Virus record (IMG/VR): IMGVR_UViG_3300009149_000022
Location: 1-64,000 of that record
Length of the DNA stretch: 64,000 nucleotides
Origin: a virus
Reading direction: 5' to 3' (one strand)
The notes beneath the pieces are model-generated. The model saw nothing but the letters and a program-made list of their open reading frames with translations. It searched no databases and was not told the DNA's origin. The position numbers and the translations under genes were made by a program. Shown here piece by piece: positions 50,963 through 58,658 of the stretch. Within the stretch, counting starts at the first letter, position 1. Each line of letters opens with the position of its first letter.

Positions 50963-51559
50963 ATGCAAAAAGTTAACATAAGAGCGCTAGGAATAGAATT
51001 TAAAAAAACAAAATCAGAAAAAACATTTAAAAAATTATTCGAATCTTGTAAACCCGGAACCATAAATTTCTATAAGAAATATAACAATACTATAGATGTA
51101 CTAGAAGATTGCTACAACGAAACACTTATTTCTATTTGGAATGATATTGACAAAATAGATGTTGAAAAGTATAGTATAAGTACTATGATCTATTTGAAAA
51201 TGAAACAAAATCTAATTAGACACTATAAAAGTGTAGGGGGGCAATTCAATCATTACGATATTGATGACCCAGTAGTGAGTAACATGGTGGTTAACGACGA
51301 CAAAACCGAAATGACATATGATTTACAAGAAAATTATATTAAAGATGAAAGTGTTAAAACTCTTTGGGAAGATATAAAAACTGTGTTAAATAATGACACA
51401 TCATATAATATATTATATGATAAATATGCAAATAATATGAAAACTAAAGAAATTGCTGATAAGTATGCCACAAAACAACAAAATGTTTTAAATAGAATTT
51501 TTAACGCAAAGAAAAAAATAGAATCAAATGAAGATATATATTATGAATTTATCAAATAA
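50963..51559 (+). CDS. ECF-type sigma-70-like factor
   Basis: 198 aa. Residues ~20-90 look like sigma region 2: FKKLFESCKPGTINFYKKY, then LEDCYNETLISIWNDID (helix 2.1-2.2) and SISTMIYLKMKQNLIRHYK (2.3-2.4). Residues ~140-190 look like region 4: NILYDKYANNMKTKEIADKYATKQQNVLNRIFNAKKKI, a helix-turn-helix. This is the two-domain ECF layout, distinct from the gp55-like protein at 23206. It probably redirects host RNA polymerase to a phage promoter class. It starts the 51-54 kb operon after a long noncoding leader. Confidence 0.65.
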   Translation: MQKVNIRALGIEFKKTKSEKTFKKLFESCKPGTINFYKKYNNTIDVLEDCYNETLISIWNDIDKIDVEKYSISTMIYLKMKQNLIRHYKSVGGQFNHYDIDDPVVSNMVVNDDKTEMTYDLQENYIKDESVKTLWEDIKTVLNNDTSYNILYDKYANNMKTKEIADKYATKQQNVLNRIFNAKKKIESNEDIYYEFIK

Positions 51560-52043
51560 GATTTTAAATTTTATTTTTCATCTAGATTTTTGGAAAGACT
51601 ATAAATTGTATAGAAAAAGTAAAAGTGTACTATATACATTCTTCAAAGAAGAAGATAGTGATTTACAAAAAGCTTTTATTGCAAACTTCGATTATCCCGA
51701 TGATATGACATCATCTCCCGTTAGATTTGAAAATAATTCTGGAGATGTTTATTACACTATAAATTTCAAATCAAAAGAACTATTTGAAAATTCCGGTACA
51801 AAAGAAAAGGCATTATCGAACAGTCTTGTTATATTAGATAAGTATCTACCGTTGGGTATTACACAACATATAGAACCACAAGCACCTATTCACATACCAA
51901 ATACCTTTACAATTTTGTGTTCATTGAAATTGATTTCAGAAATCAATATACAAAGTGTAATATTAAATTTTACTATTTGTTTATTAAAAGTTTCTGTGAT
52001 AATTTCGTTTTTTGCTGGTCTTGTAAAATATTTATTGTTTTAG
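51543..52043 (+). CDS. Protein with C-terminal membrane segment
   Basis: 166 aa from the ATG at 51543 (an ATG at 51528 is also in frame, with a larger overlap on the sigma gene). The N-terminal part has basic and aromatic residues (DFWKDYKLYRKSKSVLYTFF). Toward the C-terminus there are hydrophobic stretches (ILNFTICLLKVSVIISFFAGLVKYLLF) consistent with one or two membrane helices. No family recognised. Confidence 0.6.
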   Translation: MNLSNKILNFIFHLDFWKDYKLYRKSKSVLYTFFKEEDSDLQKAFIANFDYPDDMTSSPVRFENNSGDVYYTINFKSKELFENSGTKEKALSNSLVILDKYLPLGITQHIEPQAPIHIPNTFTILCSLKLISEINIQSVILNFTICLLKVSVIISFFAGLVKYLLF

Positions 52044-52060
52044 TTCACTTTAACATTAAA

Positions 52061-52069
52061 GATTAAATA
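52061..52069 (+). promoter_or_regulatory. GATTAAATA motif
   Basis: Only 6 nt before the ATG at 52076, so a transcript from it would be nearly leaderless; it may be a chance match. Confidence 0.25.
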
Positions 52070-52075
52070 AAAATT

Positions 52076-52357
52076 ATGAATAACTACGAAAATAACTACG
52101 AATACAAAAGAATATGTGAAAAATATCCTATGTTGTCTAGGGTTATAAGAAACTCACTTATGAGTCAAGTGACTAATTCTAGTCACAAAGTATCAGACAA
52201 AAAGGAAGTATTGAGAGCCCTGAAAAAGTTCAAGAAAAAGAAAAGATTGAAAGTAATGGAATCGTTCTTTCTGATAGAATCAGAAACAAAAGAATTCACC
52301 GACATTATACCAAACATTATTAAATTTTTCGAAACAATCAAAAACGTAAAAAAATAA
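52076..52357 (+). CDS. Small basic protein
   Basis: 93 aa, with a strongly basic helix in the middle (LRALKKFKKKKRLKVMESFF) and an N-terminus rich in Asn/Tyr/Glu. Its TAA overlaps the next ATG (TAATG), implying coupled translation. It could bind nucleic acid or RNA polymerase; no family recognised. Confidence 0.65.
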   Translation: MNNYENNYEYKRICEKYPMLSRVIRNSLMSQVTNSSHKVSDKKEVLRALKKFKKKKRLKVMESFFLIESETKEFTDIIPNIIKFFETIKNVKK

Positions 52358-52866
52358 TGACAAAAGAAATACACATAAATCCTATTAACGAAGAAGATTT
52401 AGACGACAAAAGAAATGTAATATGCGAAAATTGTTTTATTGAAGTAGACATAGCTTTAAAAAGTTATGGGGTTTCTTTTGGGGAAGATTCTACTTACGAT
52501 GATATTTCACTATTACATTCAACAATTGCGTATGCATTAAGTAATCACAAAATCAAACACAACCTATCAAACGTTAACATTGAAAAGTTTGAAATACCAA
52601 ATTCACCATTTAAAACAAAGAAAGGTGAACCAACAGATAAGTTGTATCAAATGCAGGAATCTGACATTTTACACTTTATTACTAATATGATAATAAATTC
52701 TAAAGCTGGGTTTGTCGAACTCAGTAAAAGTGGATATTTTGAAGGGTTGAATGAAGATATAATGATTGAAAAAACAGGACTGTTATTTCAACTAGGTAGT
52801 ATGTTCGATAGGTGTATACTTTCCATGAATAATAAATATAGTAAATTAATTTTAAATATAAAATAG
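52357..52866 (+). CDS. Unknown protein
   Basis: 169 aa, coupled to the previous gene. It has three cysteines, two in ICENCFIE near residue 25. Helical in the C-terminal half (LHFITNMIINSKAGFVELSK, then TGLLFQLGSMFDRCIL). No recognisable motif; position in the sigma/lysis operon gives no firm clue. Confidence 0.65.
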   Translation: MTKEIHINPINEEDLDDKRNVICENCFIEVDIALKSYGVSFGEDSTYDDISLLHSTIAYALSNHKIKHNLSNVNIEKFEIPNSPFKTKKGEPTDKLYQMQESDILHFITNMIINSKAGFVELSKSGYFEGLNEDIMIEKTGLLFQLGSMFDRCILSMNNKYSKLILNIK

Positions 52867-52873
52867 AAAACCG

Positions 52874-53386
52874 ATGACAAAAGTTAAAGAATTAAAACCA
52901 ACGAAAAAAGTACAAAGAGTATTGGGTGCTGATATTGAAACAGCAACTTACGAGCAATTAAGTGAAACTTTCGATAAAGTCAGGAGCGAATTTGAATCTA
53001 AGAAATACGAATTATCACTATCACAAGAATCTATTAGTCTACTATTGATGGACATCTTACCAAATGTAGAATGGGTAGGTCAACAAGCATGGGACATTGC
53101 AGAAGCACAAAAAACAGTTACAGATCTAAAACCCGACAAAGTATTACCGGTTACAAAGGAATCTGTTAGAGCGTTATTTCAATTTGTCGCAACAAATAAA
53201 TATAAAGGTACAGATAATGTTTATCAAGTATCTAAATTATTAACGACATTGGCCGAAATTATCCAAAATCAAATAGGTGTGGATGAACAAGTGTTTAGAG
53301 ATGCTGGATTTGAATTACAGGCTGCTGAAATGGGTATTACACCAGAAAGGGCTATGGAAGATGCTATTGCCGCACAAGAAAAATAA
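52874..53386 (+). CDS. Unknown helical protein
   Basis: 170 aa, soluble, helical, with Ala/Glu-rich C-terminus (FELQAAEMGITPERAMEDAIAAQEK). Conserved-looking central part (SLLLMDILPNVEWVGQQAWDIAEA). No membrane segment or catalytic motif. Base usage is less AT-biased than neighbours, which may indicate higher expression. Confidence 0.65.
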   Translation: MTKVKELKPTKKVQRVLGADIETATYEQLSETFDKVRSEFESKKYELSLSQESISLLLMDILPNVEWVGQQAWDIAEAQKTVTDLKPDKVLPVTKESVRALFQFVATNKYKGTDNVYQVSKLLTTLAEIIQNQIGVDEQVFRDAGFELQAAEMGITPERAMEDAIAAQEK

Positions 53387-53396
53387 AATGTAAATT

Positions 53397-53735
53397 ATGA
53401 AAAAATTACAAGATAAGTTACCCTTGATATCATTAGTTGTTTTGTGTTGCACGTTTTTGTATACGTGCAACACAAATAGAAATGTTAATAAACAAATCAA
53501 GAAAAATATAAATTTAGTAAGTACTATAGATTCTTTAAAGACTGAAATACAATCACTATCAGATAGTACAATGTCAACAACTGAATTTCAAACAAGACTA
53601 GAACTAGAAGGTTATAAAATATCAGCAAGGAATCTATATTATAACAATGCAATTGTTAGAACTAAAGAACGACCAGATGATATTATGCACAAATATAATC
53701 AAGAAATAGATAAATTAACAAAAAAATTAAAATAA
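53397..53735 (+). CDS. Membrane-anchored coiled-coil protein, possible spanin/Rz-like
   Basis: 112 aa. An N-terminal hydrophobic segment (LPLISLVVLCCTFLYTCNT) is followed by a periplasmic-type coiled coil (NLVSTIDSLKTEIQSLSDS, then IMHKYNQEIDKLTKKLK). Cysteines within or just after the helix could allow lipidation, but a clear lipobox is not seen. It ends 1 nt before the amidase gene, the classical place for an i-spanin. An alternative is a virion accessory protein. Confidence 0.5.
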   Translation: MKKLQDKLPLISLVVLCCTFLYTCNTNRNVNKQIKKNINLVSTIDSLKTEIQSLSDSTMSTTEFQTRLELEGYKISARNLYYNNAIVRTKERPDDIMHKYNQEIDKLTKKLK

Positions 53736-53736
53736 T

Positions 53737-54405
53737 ATGTCAAAATTAACATTTCTTCTCGATCCCGGACACGGTGGTTTAGTTGACGGTAAATACACAA
53801 CTGCACCTAATTTCGATAAGAATAATAAATCTACTTGGAAAAAAAGCTGGTATCACCCAGAAGAAGATTTGGTTTTTTTTGAAGGGGTCTTTAATAGACA
53901 GGTTATTAACCTTATTAAAAACATAATGTCTTCTAGGGGTATGGAATATTATGACGTGACTACTGGCACAGATGAAGTTAGTGAATATGATATCCCACTT
54001 CCTGACAGGGTAAACAACGCTAATAGTTTCTATGCCGATAATAAAGATTGTGTGTATTTTTCTATGCATAGTAACGCAAGTGGTGTTGGTAAAGCACACG
54101 GTATAGAAATATTCACATCCGTAGGACAAACCACTAGTGACAAATATGCCACAATAGTATTTGATTCTATTGTAGATTTTTTCCCAAATGAAAAATATAG
54201 AATGGATAAGTGGTCAGATGGTGATGTTGATAAAGAAGCTAACTATTATGTTTTGAAAAATACAAAAATGCCAGCCATGTTATTAGAAATGTGGTTTTTC
54301 GATAATCTAATAGATTGTAAAAAAATGATTGATGTTGTACTTCAACATCAAGTAGCCAAAGCTATTGTTAATGGTTTCGAAAACATTCAAAAAATTGCTA
54401 AATAA
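53737..54405 (+). CDS. N-acetylmuramoyl-L-alanine amidase (endolysin)
   Basis: 222 aa, Amidase_3 fold. Zinc ligands: FLLDPGHGG (His ~12), the Glu in VFFEGVFNRQ (~49) and YFSMHSNAS (His ~111). The catalytic Glu is in MLLEMWFFDN (~189). It cleaves the bond between MurNAc and the stem peptide. No signal peptide, so it needs a holin or another route; none is identified with confidence, though small membrane proteins occur nearby. Confidence 0.88.
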   Translation: MSKLTFLLDPGHGGLVDGKYTTAPNFDKNNKSTWKKSWYHPEEDLVFFEGVFNRQVINLIKNIMSSRGMEYYDVTTGTDEVSEYDIPLPDRVNNANSFYADNKDCVYFSMHSNASGVGKAHGIEIFTSVGQTTSDKYATIVFDSIVDFFPNEKYRMDKWSDGDVDKEANYYVLKNTKMPAMLLEMWFFDNLIDCKKMIDVVLQHQVAKAIVNGFENIQKIAK

Positions 54406-54592
54406 ACGTAAAAATCATTTTCGGTATACAAAAGAAAAGGAAACTTTTAAAATAGTTAGTAGAGTTCGTGACATGGGAGATAATCCTTATATTATTAAAT
54501 TTAGATATACTAATAATACAGAATTTTTCCTAATGTATTCTGATTTTAAAGAGCAAATAAACATTGGTAAGATAGTGTTTGCTGAATATTAA
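54371..54592 (+). CDS. Small protein of unknown function
   Basis: 73 aa from the ATG at 54371 inside the amidase 3' end (35-nt overlap). The basic N-terminus (TFKKLLNKRKNHFRYTK) overlaps amidase codons; the rest (TFKIVSRVRDMGDNPYIIKFRYTNN) is beta-rich. A later start within the frame cannot be excluded. Confidence 0.5.
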   Translation: MVSKTFKKLLNKRKNHFRYTKEKETFKIVSRVRDMGDNPYIIKFRYTNNTEFFLMYSDFKEQINIGKIVFAEY

Positions 54593-54595
54593 ATA
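54587..54595 (+). promoter_or_regulatory. Late-promoter-like motif TATTAAATA
   Basis: Overlaps the stop codon of the preceding gene, 36 nt before the ATG at 54632. Confidence 0.35.
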
Positions 54596-54631
54596 TTAAT
54601 ATGATAGTGTTATACAACAAAAGTGACGAAT

Positions 54632-54946
54632 ATGAGATTAGATGAAGTCTTATTTAGAATAGAAAAAGAAGCAGAGGATTCAATAACAAAAAACAAAGTA
54701 AGAATCAATAGGTTTGTTAGTAAATATAAAACCGCTAGACAATGTTTTTATACCGATGACGAAAACGATGAACTATACGATTTCCTTTTTGATATATCGA
54801 ATGAATATGACATACCAGAAGAAGATGTATATTTTATGTTTGTGATGTCTAAATACACACAAGAAGGTGATATATCGAAAACATTCGAAAATGATTTTGC
54901 CTTACAAATAACCCTAAGTGAAACAACTAAAAAGAAAGAACAATGA
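54632..54946 (+). CDS. Acidic protein of unknown function
   Basis: 104 aa from the ATG at 54632 (an in-frame GTG three codons earlier is less likely). Acidic and helical (DDENDELYDFLFDISNEYDIPEEDVYFMF). Overlaps the next gene by 4 nt. No family recognised. Confidence 0.65.
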   Translation: MRLDEVLFRIEKEAEDSITKNKVRINRFVSKYKTARQCFYTDDENDELYDFLFDISNEYDIPEEDVYFMFVMSKYTQEGDISKTFENDFALQITLSETTKKKEQ

Positions 54947-55206
54947 TTAATACTTGGAATGTAGTAGAAAGAAACAATTCAAAAATTGTCTGGAAAGACA
55001 TAAACGAAACAAAGTTCGATGAAATTAAGTATATCGAAAAAACAACAGGTACTGAACCATTTTATTGTACCAACACAAAATCCGTTGTGTTTGTTACATC
55101 CTCACCAGATGTTAATATTATCAAAGGAAATGATTATTCTGAATTAGAAATGATTTCTAGGTATTTAACAACAGAAAATAAACTATATGATTTATTAAAA
55201 TCATAA
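54943..55206 (+). CDS. Small protein of unknown function
   Basis: 87 aa, coupled by ATGA overlap to the previous gene and followed by a terminator. Mixed alpha/beta composition (NTWNVVERNNSKIVWKDI). No motif recognised. Confidence 0.65.
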   Translation: MINTWNVVERNNSKIVWKDINETKFDEIKYIEKTTGTEPFYCTNTKSVVFVTSSPDVNIIKGNDYSELEMISRYLTTENKLYDLLKS

Positions 55207-55211
55207 TTACT

Positions 55212-55242
55212 AAGAGCAACTATTAAAGTTGCTCTTTTTTTG
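55212..55242 (+). terminator. Rho-independent terminator
   Basis: Stem AAGAGCAACT / AGTTGCTCTT with a T run, ending the sigma-lysis operon. Confidence 0.9.
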
Positions 55243-55279
55243 TCCCGAATTTAAAATAAATTTGTGACAAAATCACTTC

Positions 55280-55290
55280 AATAAGTATAA
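55280..55290 (+). promoter_or_regulatory. Promoter-like motif AATAAGTATAA (replication class)
   Basis: Exact AATAAGTATAA, 16 nt before the exonuclease ATG; the copy before clpP has the identical sequence and identical spacing. Confidence 0.55.
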
Positions 55291-55306
55291 GAACAAACAC
55301 AATATT

Positions 55307-56113
55307 ATGAAATCAGAAGTAAGAAACATATTAGTAGAATTACACAAAATCACTAATGCACCATTGACCTTTTTCGATATAGAATCCACAGGTATAGATA
55401 AAATAACCGATGATATTATACAACTATATGTTTGTAAATATGATGGTATAGAATTTATAGAAAGTAGTTCATATTATAACAGTAATGTACCCGTCAGAGA
55501 AGAAGCACTCGAAAAGCATGGTATAACAAACGAATCTCTAATTGGATACCCATACTTTAGTGAAATAGCAAAGGAAATATACGACAAATATTTTTCTAAG
55601 GGCACCATATTGTGTGGATATTGTTCAAATCAATTTGATATTCCTTTCATAATAGAAAAGTTTTTACAAGCAAAAATTCCAAATGCTATTAACATCTTAC
55701 AAAATAGAAGGATAGATGTGTATGAAATTTATAAACAACTGTATCCAAATACACTAGAAGGTGTGTATTCAAGAATAGTAGGTGGTCCCATGGGAGATGC
55801 ACACGATGCCAAAAATGATGTTGTTGCAACCGTTGAAATATTACACAAATTAATACAGTCTAAGGGAGAATATGAATTAATAACAACGTCTGACACCATT
55901 GATACGGATAAGTTTTTTAAACGAGTAGATAATCAATTGTTATTTGCCAAAGGAAAACACAAAGACGAAAACATATTACAAATGGATACTAAAGAATCAT
56001 TAGGTTTCTTAAAGTGGATGACTAGAACACATTCTATTTCTATTCATAGTAGAACAGTTGCAAATAAATTGATTGAAAAGATAGAATCCTCTATTTTGAC
56101 CAACGCGGATTAA
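55307..56113 (+). CDS. DnaQ-like 3'-5' exonuclease with C-terminal extra domain
   Basis: 268 aa. DEDD exonuclease motifs: FFDIESTGID (D/E, ~23), GYCSNQFDIPFI (Exo II region, ~104), and HDAKNDVVATVEI (~167, DEDDh type with His). The C-terminal ~70 residues (LLFAKGKHKDENILQMD, then GFLKWMTR) match the small DUF3820-type module often fused to phage exonucleases. Role: 3'-5' trimming of DNA or RNA in replication, repair or nucleotide recycling. First gene of the metabolic operon. Confidence 0.82.
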   Translation: MKSEVRNILVELHKITNAPLTFFDIESTGIDKITDDIIQLYVCKYDGIEFIESSSYYNSNVPVREEALEKHGITNESLIGYPYFSEIAKEIYDKYFSKGTILCGYCSNQFDIPFIIEKFLQAKIPNAINILQNRRIDVYEIYKQLYPNTLEGVYSRIVGGPMGDAHDAKNDVVATVEILHKLIQSKGEYELITTSDTIDTDKFFKRVDNQLLFAKGKHKDENILQMDTKESLGFLKWMTRTHSISIHSRTVANKLIEKIESSILTNAD

Positions 56114-56114
56114 T

Positions 56115-56453
56115 ATGATATATTTGTATTATTTCATTTTTATGATAACTACTAGTATAGTTATATGGTTTCAAACCGTTGCCCCTATAAAATTTTCACA
56201 CTTTTTACATAAATATTCATTTGTCGTATATTTAATTGGATTTTTAGGTAGTATACTTTACGTAGAAGCCTCTAAAATAGGTGCAACGGTTTTTCCCAAT
56301 GCTTGGTCCCTTCGGTTCGTTGCATTTAGTATAAACACCATTTTCTTTGCAATACTAACACATTTTTTCATAGGTGCTGACTTTACTCCTAAAACTTTAA
56401 TATGTTTTGGACTAAGTGTTGCAATAATATTAATTCAATGTTTTTGGGATTAA
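56115..56453 (+). CDS. Four-helix membrane protein
   Basis: 112 aa with four hydrophobic helices (YYFIFMITTSIVIWF; YSFVVYLIGFLGSILYV; SLRFVAFSINTIFFAILTHFF; LICFGLSVAIILIQCF), the size and topology of small multidrug-resistance/DMT-type half transporters. Begins 1 nt after the exonuclease stop. Could be transport-related or holin-like; neither is demonstrated. Confidence 0.65.
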   Translation: MIYLYYFIFMITTSIVIWFQTVAPIKFSHFLHKYSFVVYLIGFLGSILYVEASKIGATVFPNAWSLRFVAFSINTIFFAILTHFFIGADFTPKTLICFGLSVAIILIQCFWD

Positions 56454-56456
56454 ATA
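56448..56456 (+). promoter_or_regulatory. Late-promoter-like motif GATTAAATA
   Basis: Overlaps the stop of the membrane protein gene, 19 nt before the ATG at 56476. Confidence 0.4.
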
Positions 56457-56475
56457 TCAAAACTAACAATTATTT

Positions 56476-58350
56476 ATGAAAGGATTAAACGAATTCAAAA
56501 AGGTTGAATTAACAACCGATCAACAGGAACTAAATGAAAAACTTATTACCTTTGGTGGTAAAGCATATCCTAAATTTGGAAATGTTGTTTTATTAGCGGG
56601 CGGTGCCGGCTGTCATATAAAAGGAACAGAAGTTTTAATGTATGATGGTTCACACAAAAAAGTAGAAGATATTGTAGTAGGTGATTTACTTATGGGAACA
56701 GATAGTACAAAAAGAACTGTTAACGAATTACATTATGGTATTGATAAAATGGTTTCTGTAGAATCTAAAGTTGGAAATTATATTTCTAACTTTAGTCACA
56801 TACACACTTTTGTAGCTAGTTTTGATAAATGTGGTTATAAAAAAGACCAAGTTTATGATATGACATTAGAAGAATATACTAAACTAAATGATTCGACCAA
56901 AAAGTCATTAAAAATTTTTAGAAATGAAGAAATAGAATTCGAAAAAGATTCATATTCTTTGAACATTGACCCTTGGATAGTAGGATTTTGGTTAGGTGAT
57001 GGTACTAGAAAAACCCCTAGTTTTACAATAGAAAATAATTCTCAAATTATAAATTATATAAAGGATAATTATGAAGGTAAAGGGTATATATTTAACACAG
57101 AACATAAACAAGTTAAACCCAACTGCAAAACATATTCTTTAATAACCGAATCTAAAAACAATCCTTTTAGAGATTATGTAATAGAAAAGTGTGAAATTAA
57201 TTCAGAAAAAAGAATTCCAAAAGAACTTTTATTATCATCAATAGTTAATAGAAAAAAAGTTTTAGCGGGATTGATAGATTCGGATGGTTATTATGGTGGT
57301 GGTGTATATGAAATTTGTACTAAATGGGAATCATTAAAAAATGATATAGAATTTTTATGTGGGTCATTGGGTTATAAAACAAATACAACAATAAAGAAAG
57401 TTAATTATAATGGAGAAATTAAAGAATATCAAAGAATAACTATTTCTGGAAATTTTAAAAATTTACCAATAGTTTTAGATTATAAAAAATCACATCAAAA
57501 TAAAAACAAAAATCCAAATAGAGGATCATTCAAAATATGTATTTTAGATGAAATGGAATATTATGGTTTTTCAATTAAAGAAAACGATAAACATTTTATT
57601 TTGAAAAACTGGATTGTTCAACATAATTCAGGGAAAGGTTTTATTAAAGATAACTTACTAGGTATCGAAGGTCAAGTTTACGATGTTGATGAAGTTAAGC
57701 AACTTGCACTTAAATCTGATAAGATTAAGAAAATGGCACAAGAAGCAACAGGTAAAGATATATCTACTTTTGATTTAAAGAATCCAGATGATGTTGGTAC
57801 GCTTCATACTATTCTTGATGAAACACTTAATGTTATTGATAAAAGAAAATTATCAAGATATGCTGGTATTTTAATGGCACCGGCAGATAGAAAACCAAAT
57901 CTTATTTTTGATGTTACACTAAAGAACTTGAATAAGTTAAGAAGCATTTCAGCAGATATTAAAGAATTAGGATATGAAGGTGTTAATACTCACTTAGTTT
58001 GGGTTATTAATTCATATAATGTTGCGATGGCACAAAACAAAGAAAGAAGTAGACAAGTACCAGAAGAAATTTTAATGGACACACATAGAGGAGCAGCACA
58101 AACAGCTAAAGATATTCTTGATATGGGTAAAGACATTAAAAAATACTTAGATGGTGATATTTGGTATGCATTCAACAAAAGGGGTGTAGATTCTATAATT
58201 GCTAAATCTAACAAAGGGGGTTCTTACATTAAAGATGCTAATTACATTAAAGTAAAAGAAGCCGGAAAACCTATTAATAACAAAAAAGTTACCGATGAAG
58301 TAGTTAAAAAAATTGCTGGTTATGTACCACCAAGTAACTATTGGGGATAA
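56476..58350 (+). CDS. P-loop kinase (zeta-toxin-like) interrupted by an intein
   Basis: 624 aa precursor; 285 aa after splicing. The extein has a P-loop split exactly inside Walker A: LLAGGAG before and SGKGF after the intein, giving GGAGSGKGF. The C-terminal extein has VWVINSYNVAMAQNKERSRQVPEEI, a LID-like Arg-rich segment typical of zeta-toxin/polynucleotide-kinase-type phosphotransferases, and THRGAAQTAKDI. The substrate is unknown. The N-terminus (MKGLNEFKKVE) resembles the capsid-targeting leaders elsewhere but lacks Glu10. It lies in the nucleic-acid metabolism operon. Confidence 0.75.
   Translation: MKGLNEFKKVELTTDQQELNEKLITFGGKAYPKFGNVVLLAGGAGCHIKGTEVLMYDGSHKKVEDIVVGDLLMGTDSTKRTVNELHYGIDKMVSVESKVGNYISNFSHIHTFVASFDKCGYKKDQVYDMTLEEYTKLNDSTKKSLKIFRNEEIEFEKDSYSLNIDPWIVGFWLGDGTRKTPSFTIENNSQIINYIKDNYEGKGYIFNTEHKQVKPNCKTYSLITESKNNPFRDYVIEKCEINSEKRIPKELLLSSIVNRKKVLAGLIDSDGYYGGGVYEICTKWESLKNDIEFLCGSLGYKTNTTIKKVNYNGEIKEYQRITISGNFKNLPIVLDYKKSHQNKNKNPNRGSFKICILDEMEYYGFSIKENDKHFILKNWIVQHNSGKGFIKDNLLGIEGQVYDVDEVKQLALKSDKIKKMAQEATGKDISTFDLKNPDDVGTLHTILDETLNVIDKRKLSRYAGILMAPADRKPNLIFDVTLKNLNKLRSISADIKELGYEGVNTHLVWVINSYNVAMAQNKERSRQVPEEILMDTHRGAAQTAKDILDMGKDIKKYLDGDIWYAFNKRGVDSIIAKSNKGGSYIKDANYIKVKEAGKPINNKKVTDEVVKKIAGYVPPSNYWG
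56611..57627 (+). mobile_element. Full-length intein with LAGLIDADG endonuclease (339 aa)
   Basis: Begins with Cys1 (CHIKGTEVLMYDGS, block A) and ends VQHN (block G) followed by Ser+1. Block B is NFSHIHTF. The two LAGLIDADG motifs are PWIVGFWLGDG and VLAGLIDSDGYY, both with acidic residues present, so the endonuclease may be active. Inserted in the conserved P-loop, a classic intein site. Confidence 0.93.
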
Positions 58351-58369
58351 TCATAATAATAAGAATTAC

Positions 58370-58401
58370 AAAGGGAACTAATATTTTAGTTCCCTTTTTT
58401 T
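58370..58401 (+). terminator. Rho-independent terminator
   Basis: Stem AAAGGGAACTAA / TTAGTTCCCTTT with a T run. Confidence 0.9.
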
Positions 58402-58470
58402 GTATAAACAAAAGGTTATGTATATAGTAAAAAGTATAAATAAAATATTATGCATAATTTCGACATTTCA

Positions 58471-58479
58471 TATTAAATA
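58471..58479 (+). promoter_or_regulatory. Late-promoter-like motif TATTAAATA
   Basis: 16 nt before the zinc-ribbon ATG at 58496; an AAGTATAAATAA string lies further upstream (about 58432). Confidence 0.45.
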
Positions 58480-58495
58480 AATAAAACTATATAAT

Positions 58496-58606
58496 ATGAA
58501 TTATTGTAATAATTGTGGGAGTGTTGAAATAAGAAATACTTATGATAATTTAGAAAAAGAATGTGTTGATTGTGCAAACACATGGAAAAAAGGAAAAGAG
58601 AACTAA
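58496..58606 (+). CDS. Zinc-ribbon micro-protein, 36 aa
   Basis: MNYCNNCGSVEIRNTY..., with CxxC near residues 4-7 and a second CVDC near 23-26: a minimal zinc ribbon. It has its own promoter-like motif and a dedicated terminator that begins in its last codons, which argues that it is a real single-gene transcript. Such ribbons often bind nucleic acid or RNA polymerase; the role here is unknown. Confidence 0.65.
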   Translation: MNYCNNCGSVEIRNTYDNLEKECVDCANTWKKGKEN

Positions 58607-58626
58607 AATATTGGTTCTCTTTTTTT
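58594..58626 (+). terminator. Rho-independent terminator
   Basis: Stem AAAGAGAAC / GGTTCTCTTT (one G-T pair) with a T run, overlapping the stop of the micro-protein. Confidence 0.88.
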
Positions 58627-58631
58627 GTTTT

Positions 58632-58642
58632 AATAAGTATAA
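58632..58642 (+). promoter_or_regulatory. Promoter-like motif AATAAGTATAA (replication class)
   Basis: Exact match to the motif before the exonuclease gene, and like it 16 nt before the ATG (58659). Confidence 0.55.
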
Positions 58643-58658
58643 GATTTAAAATTTTATT

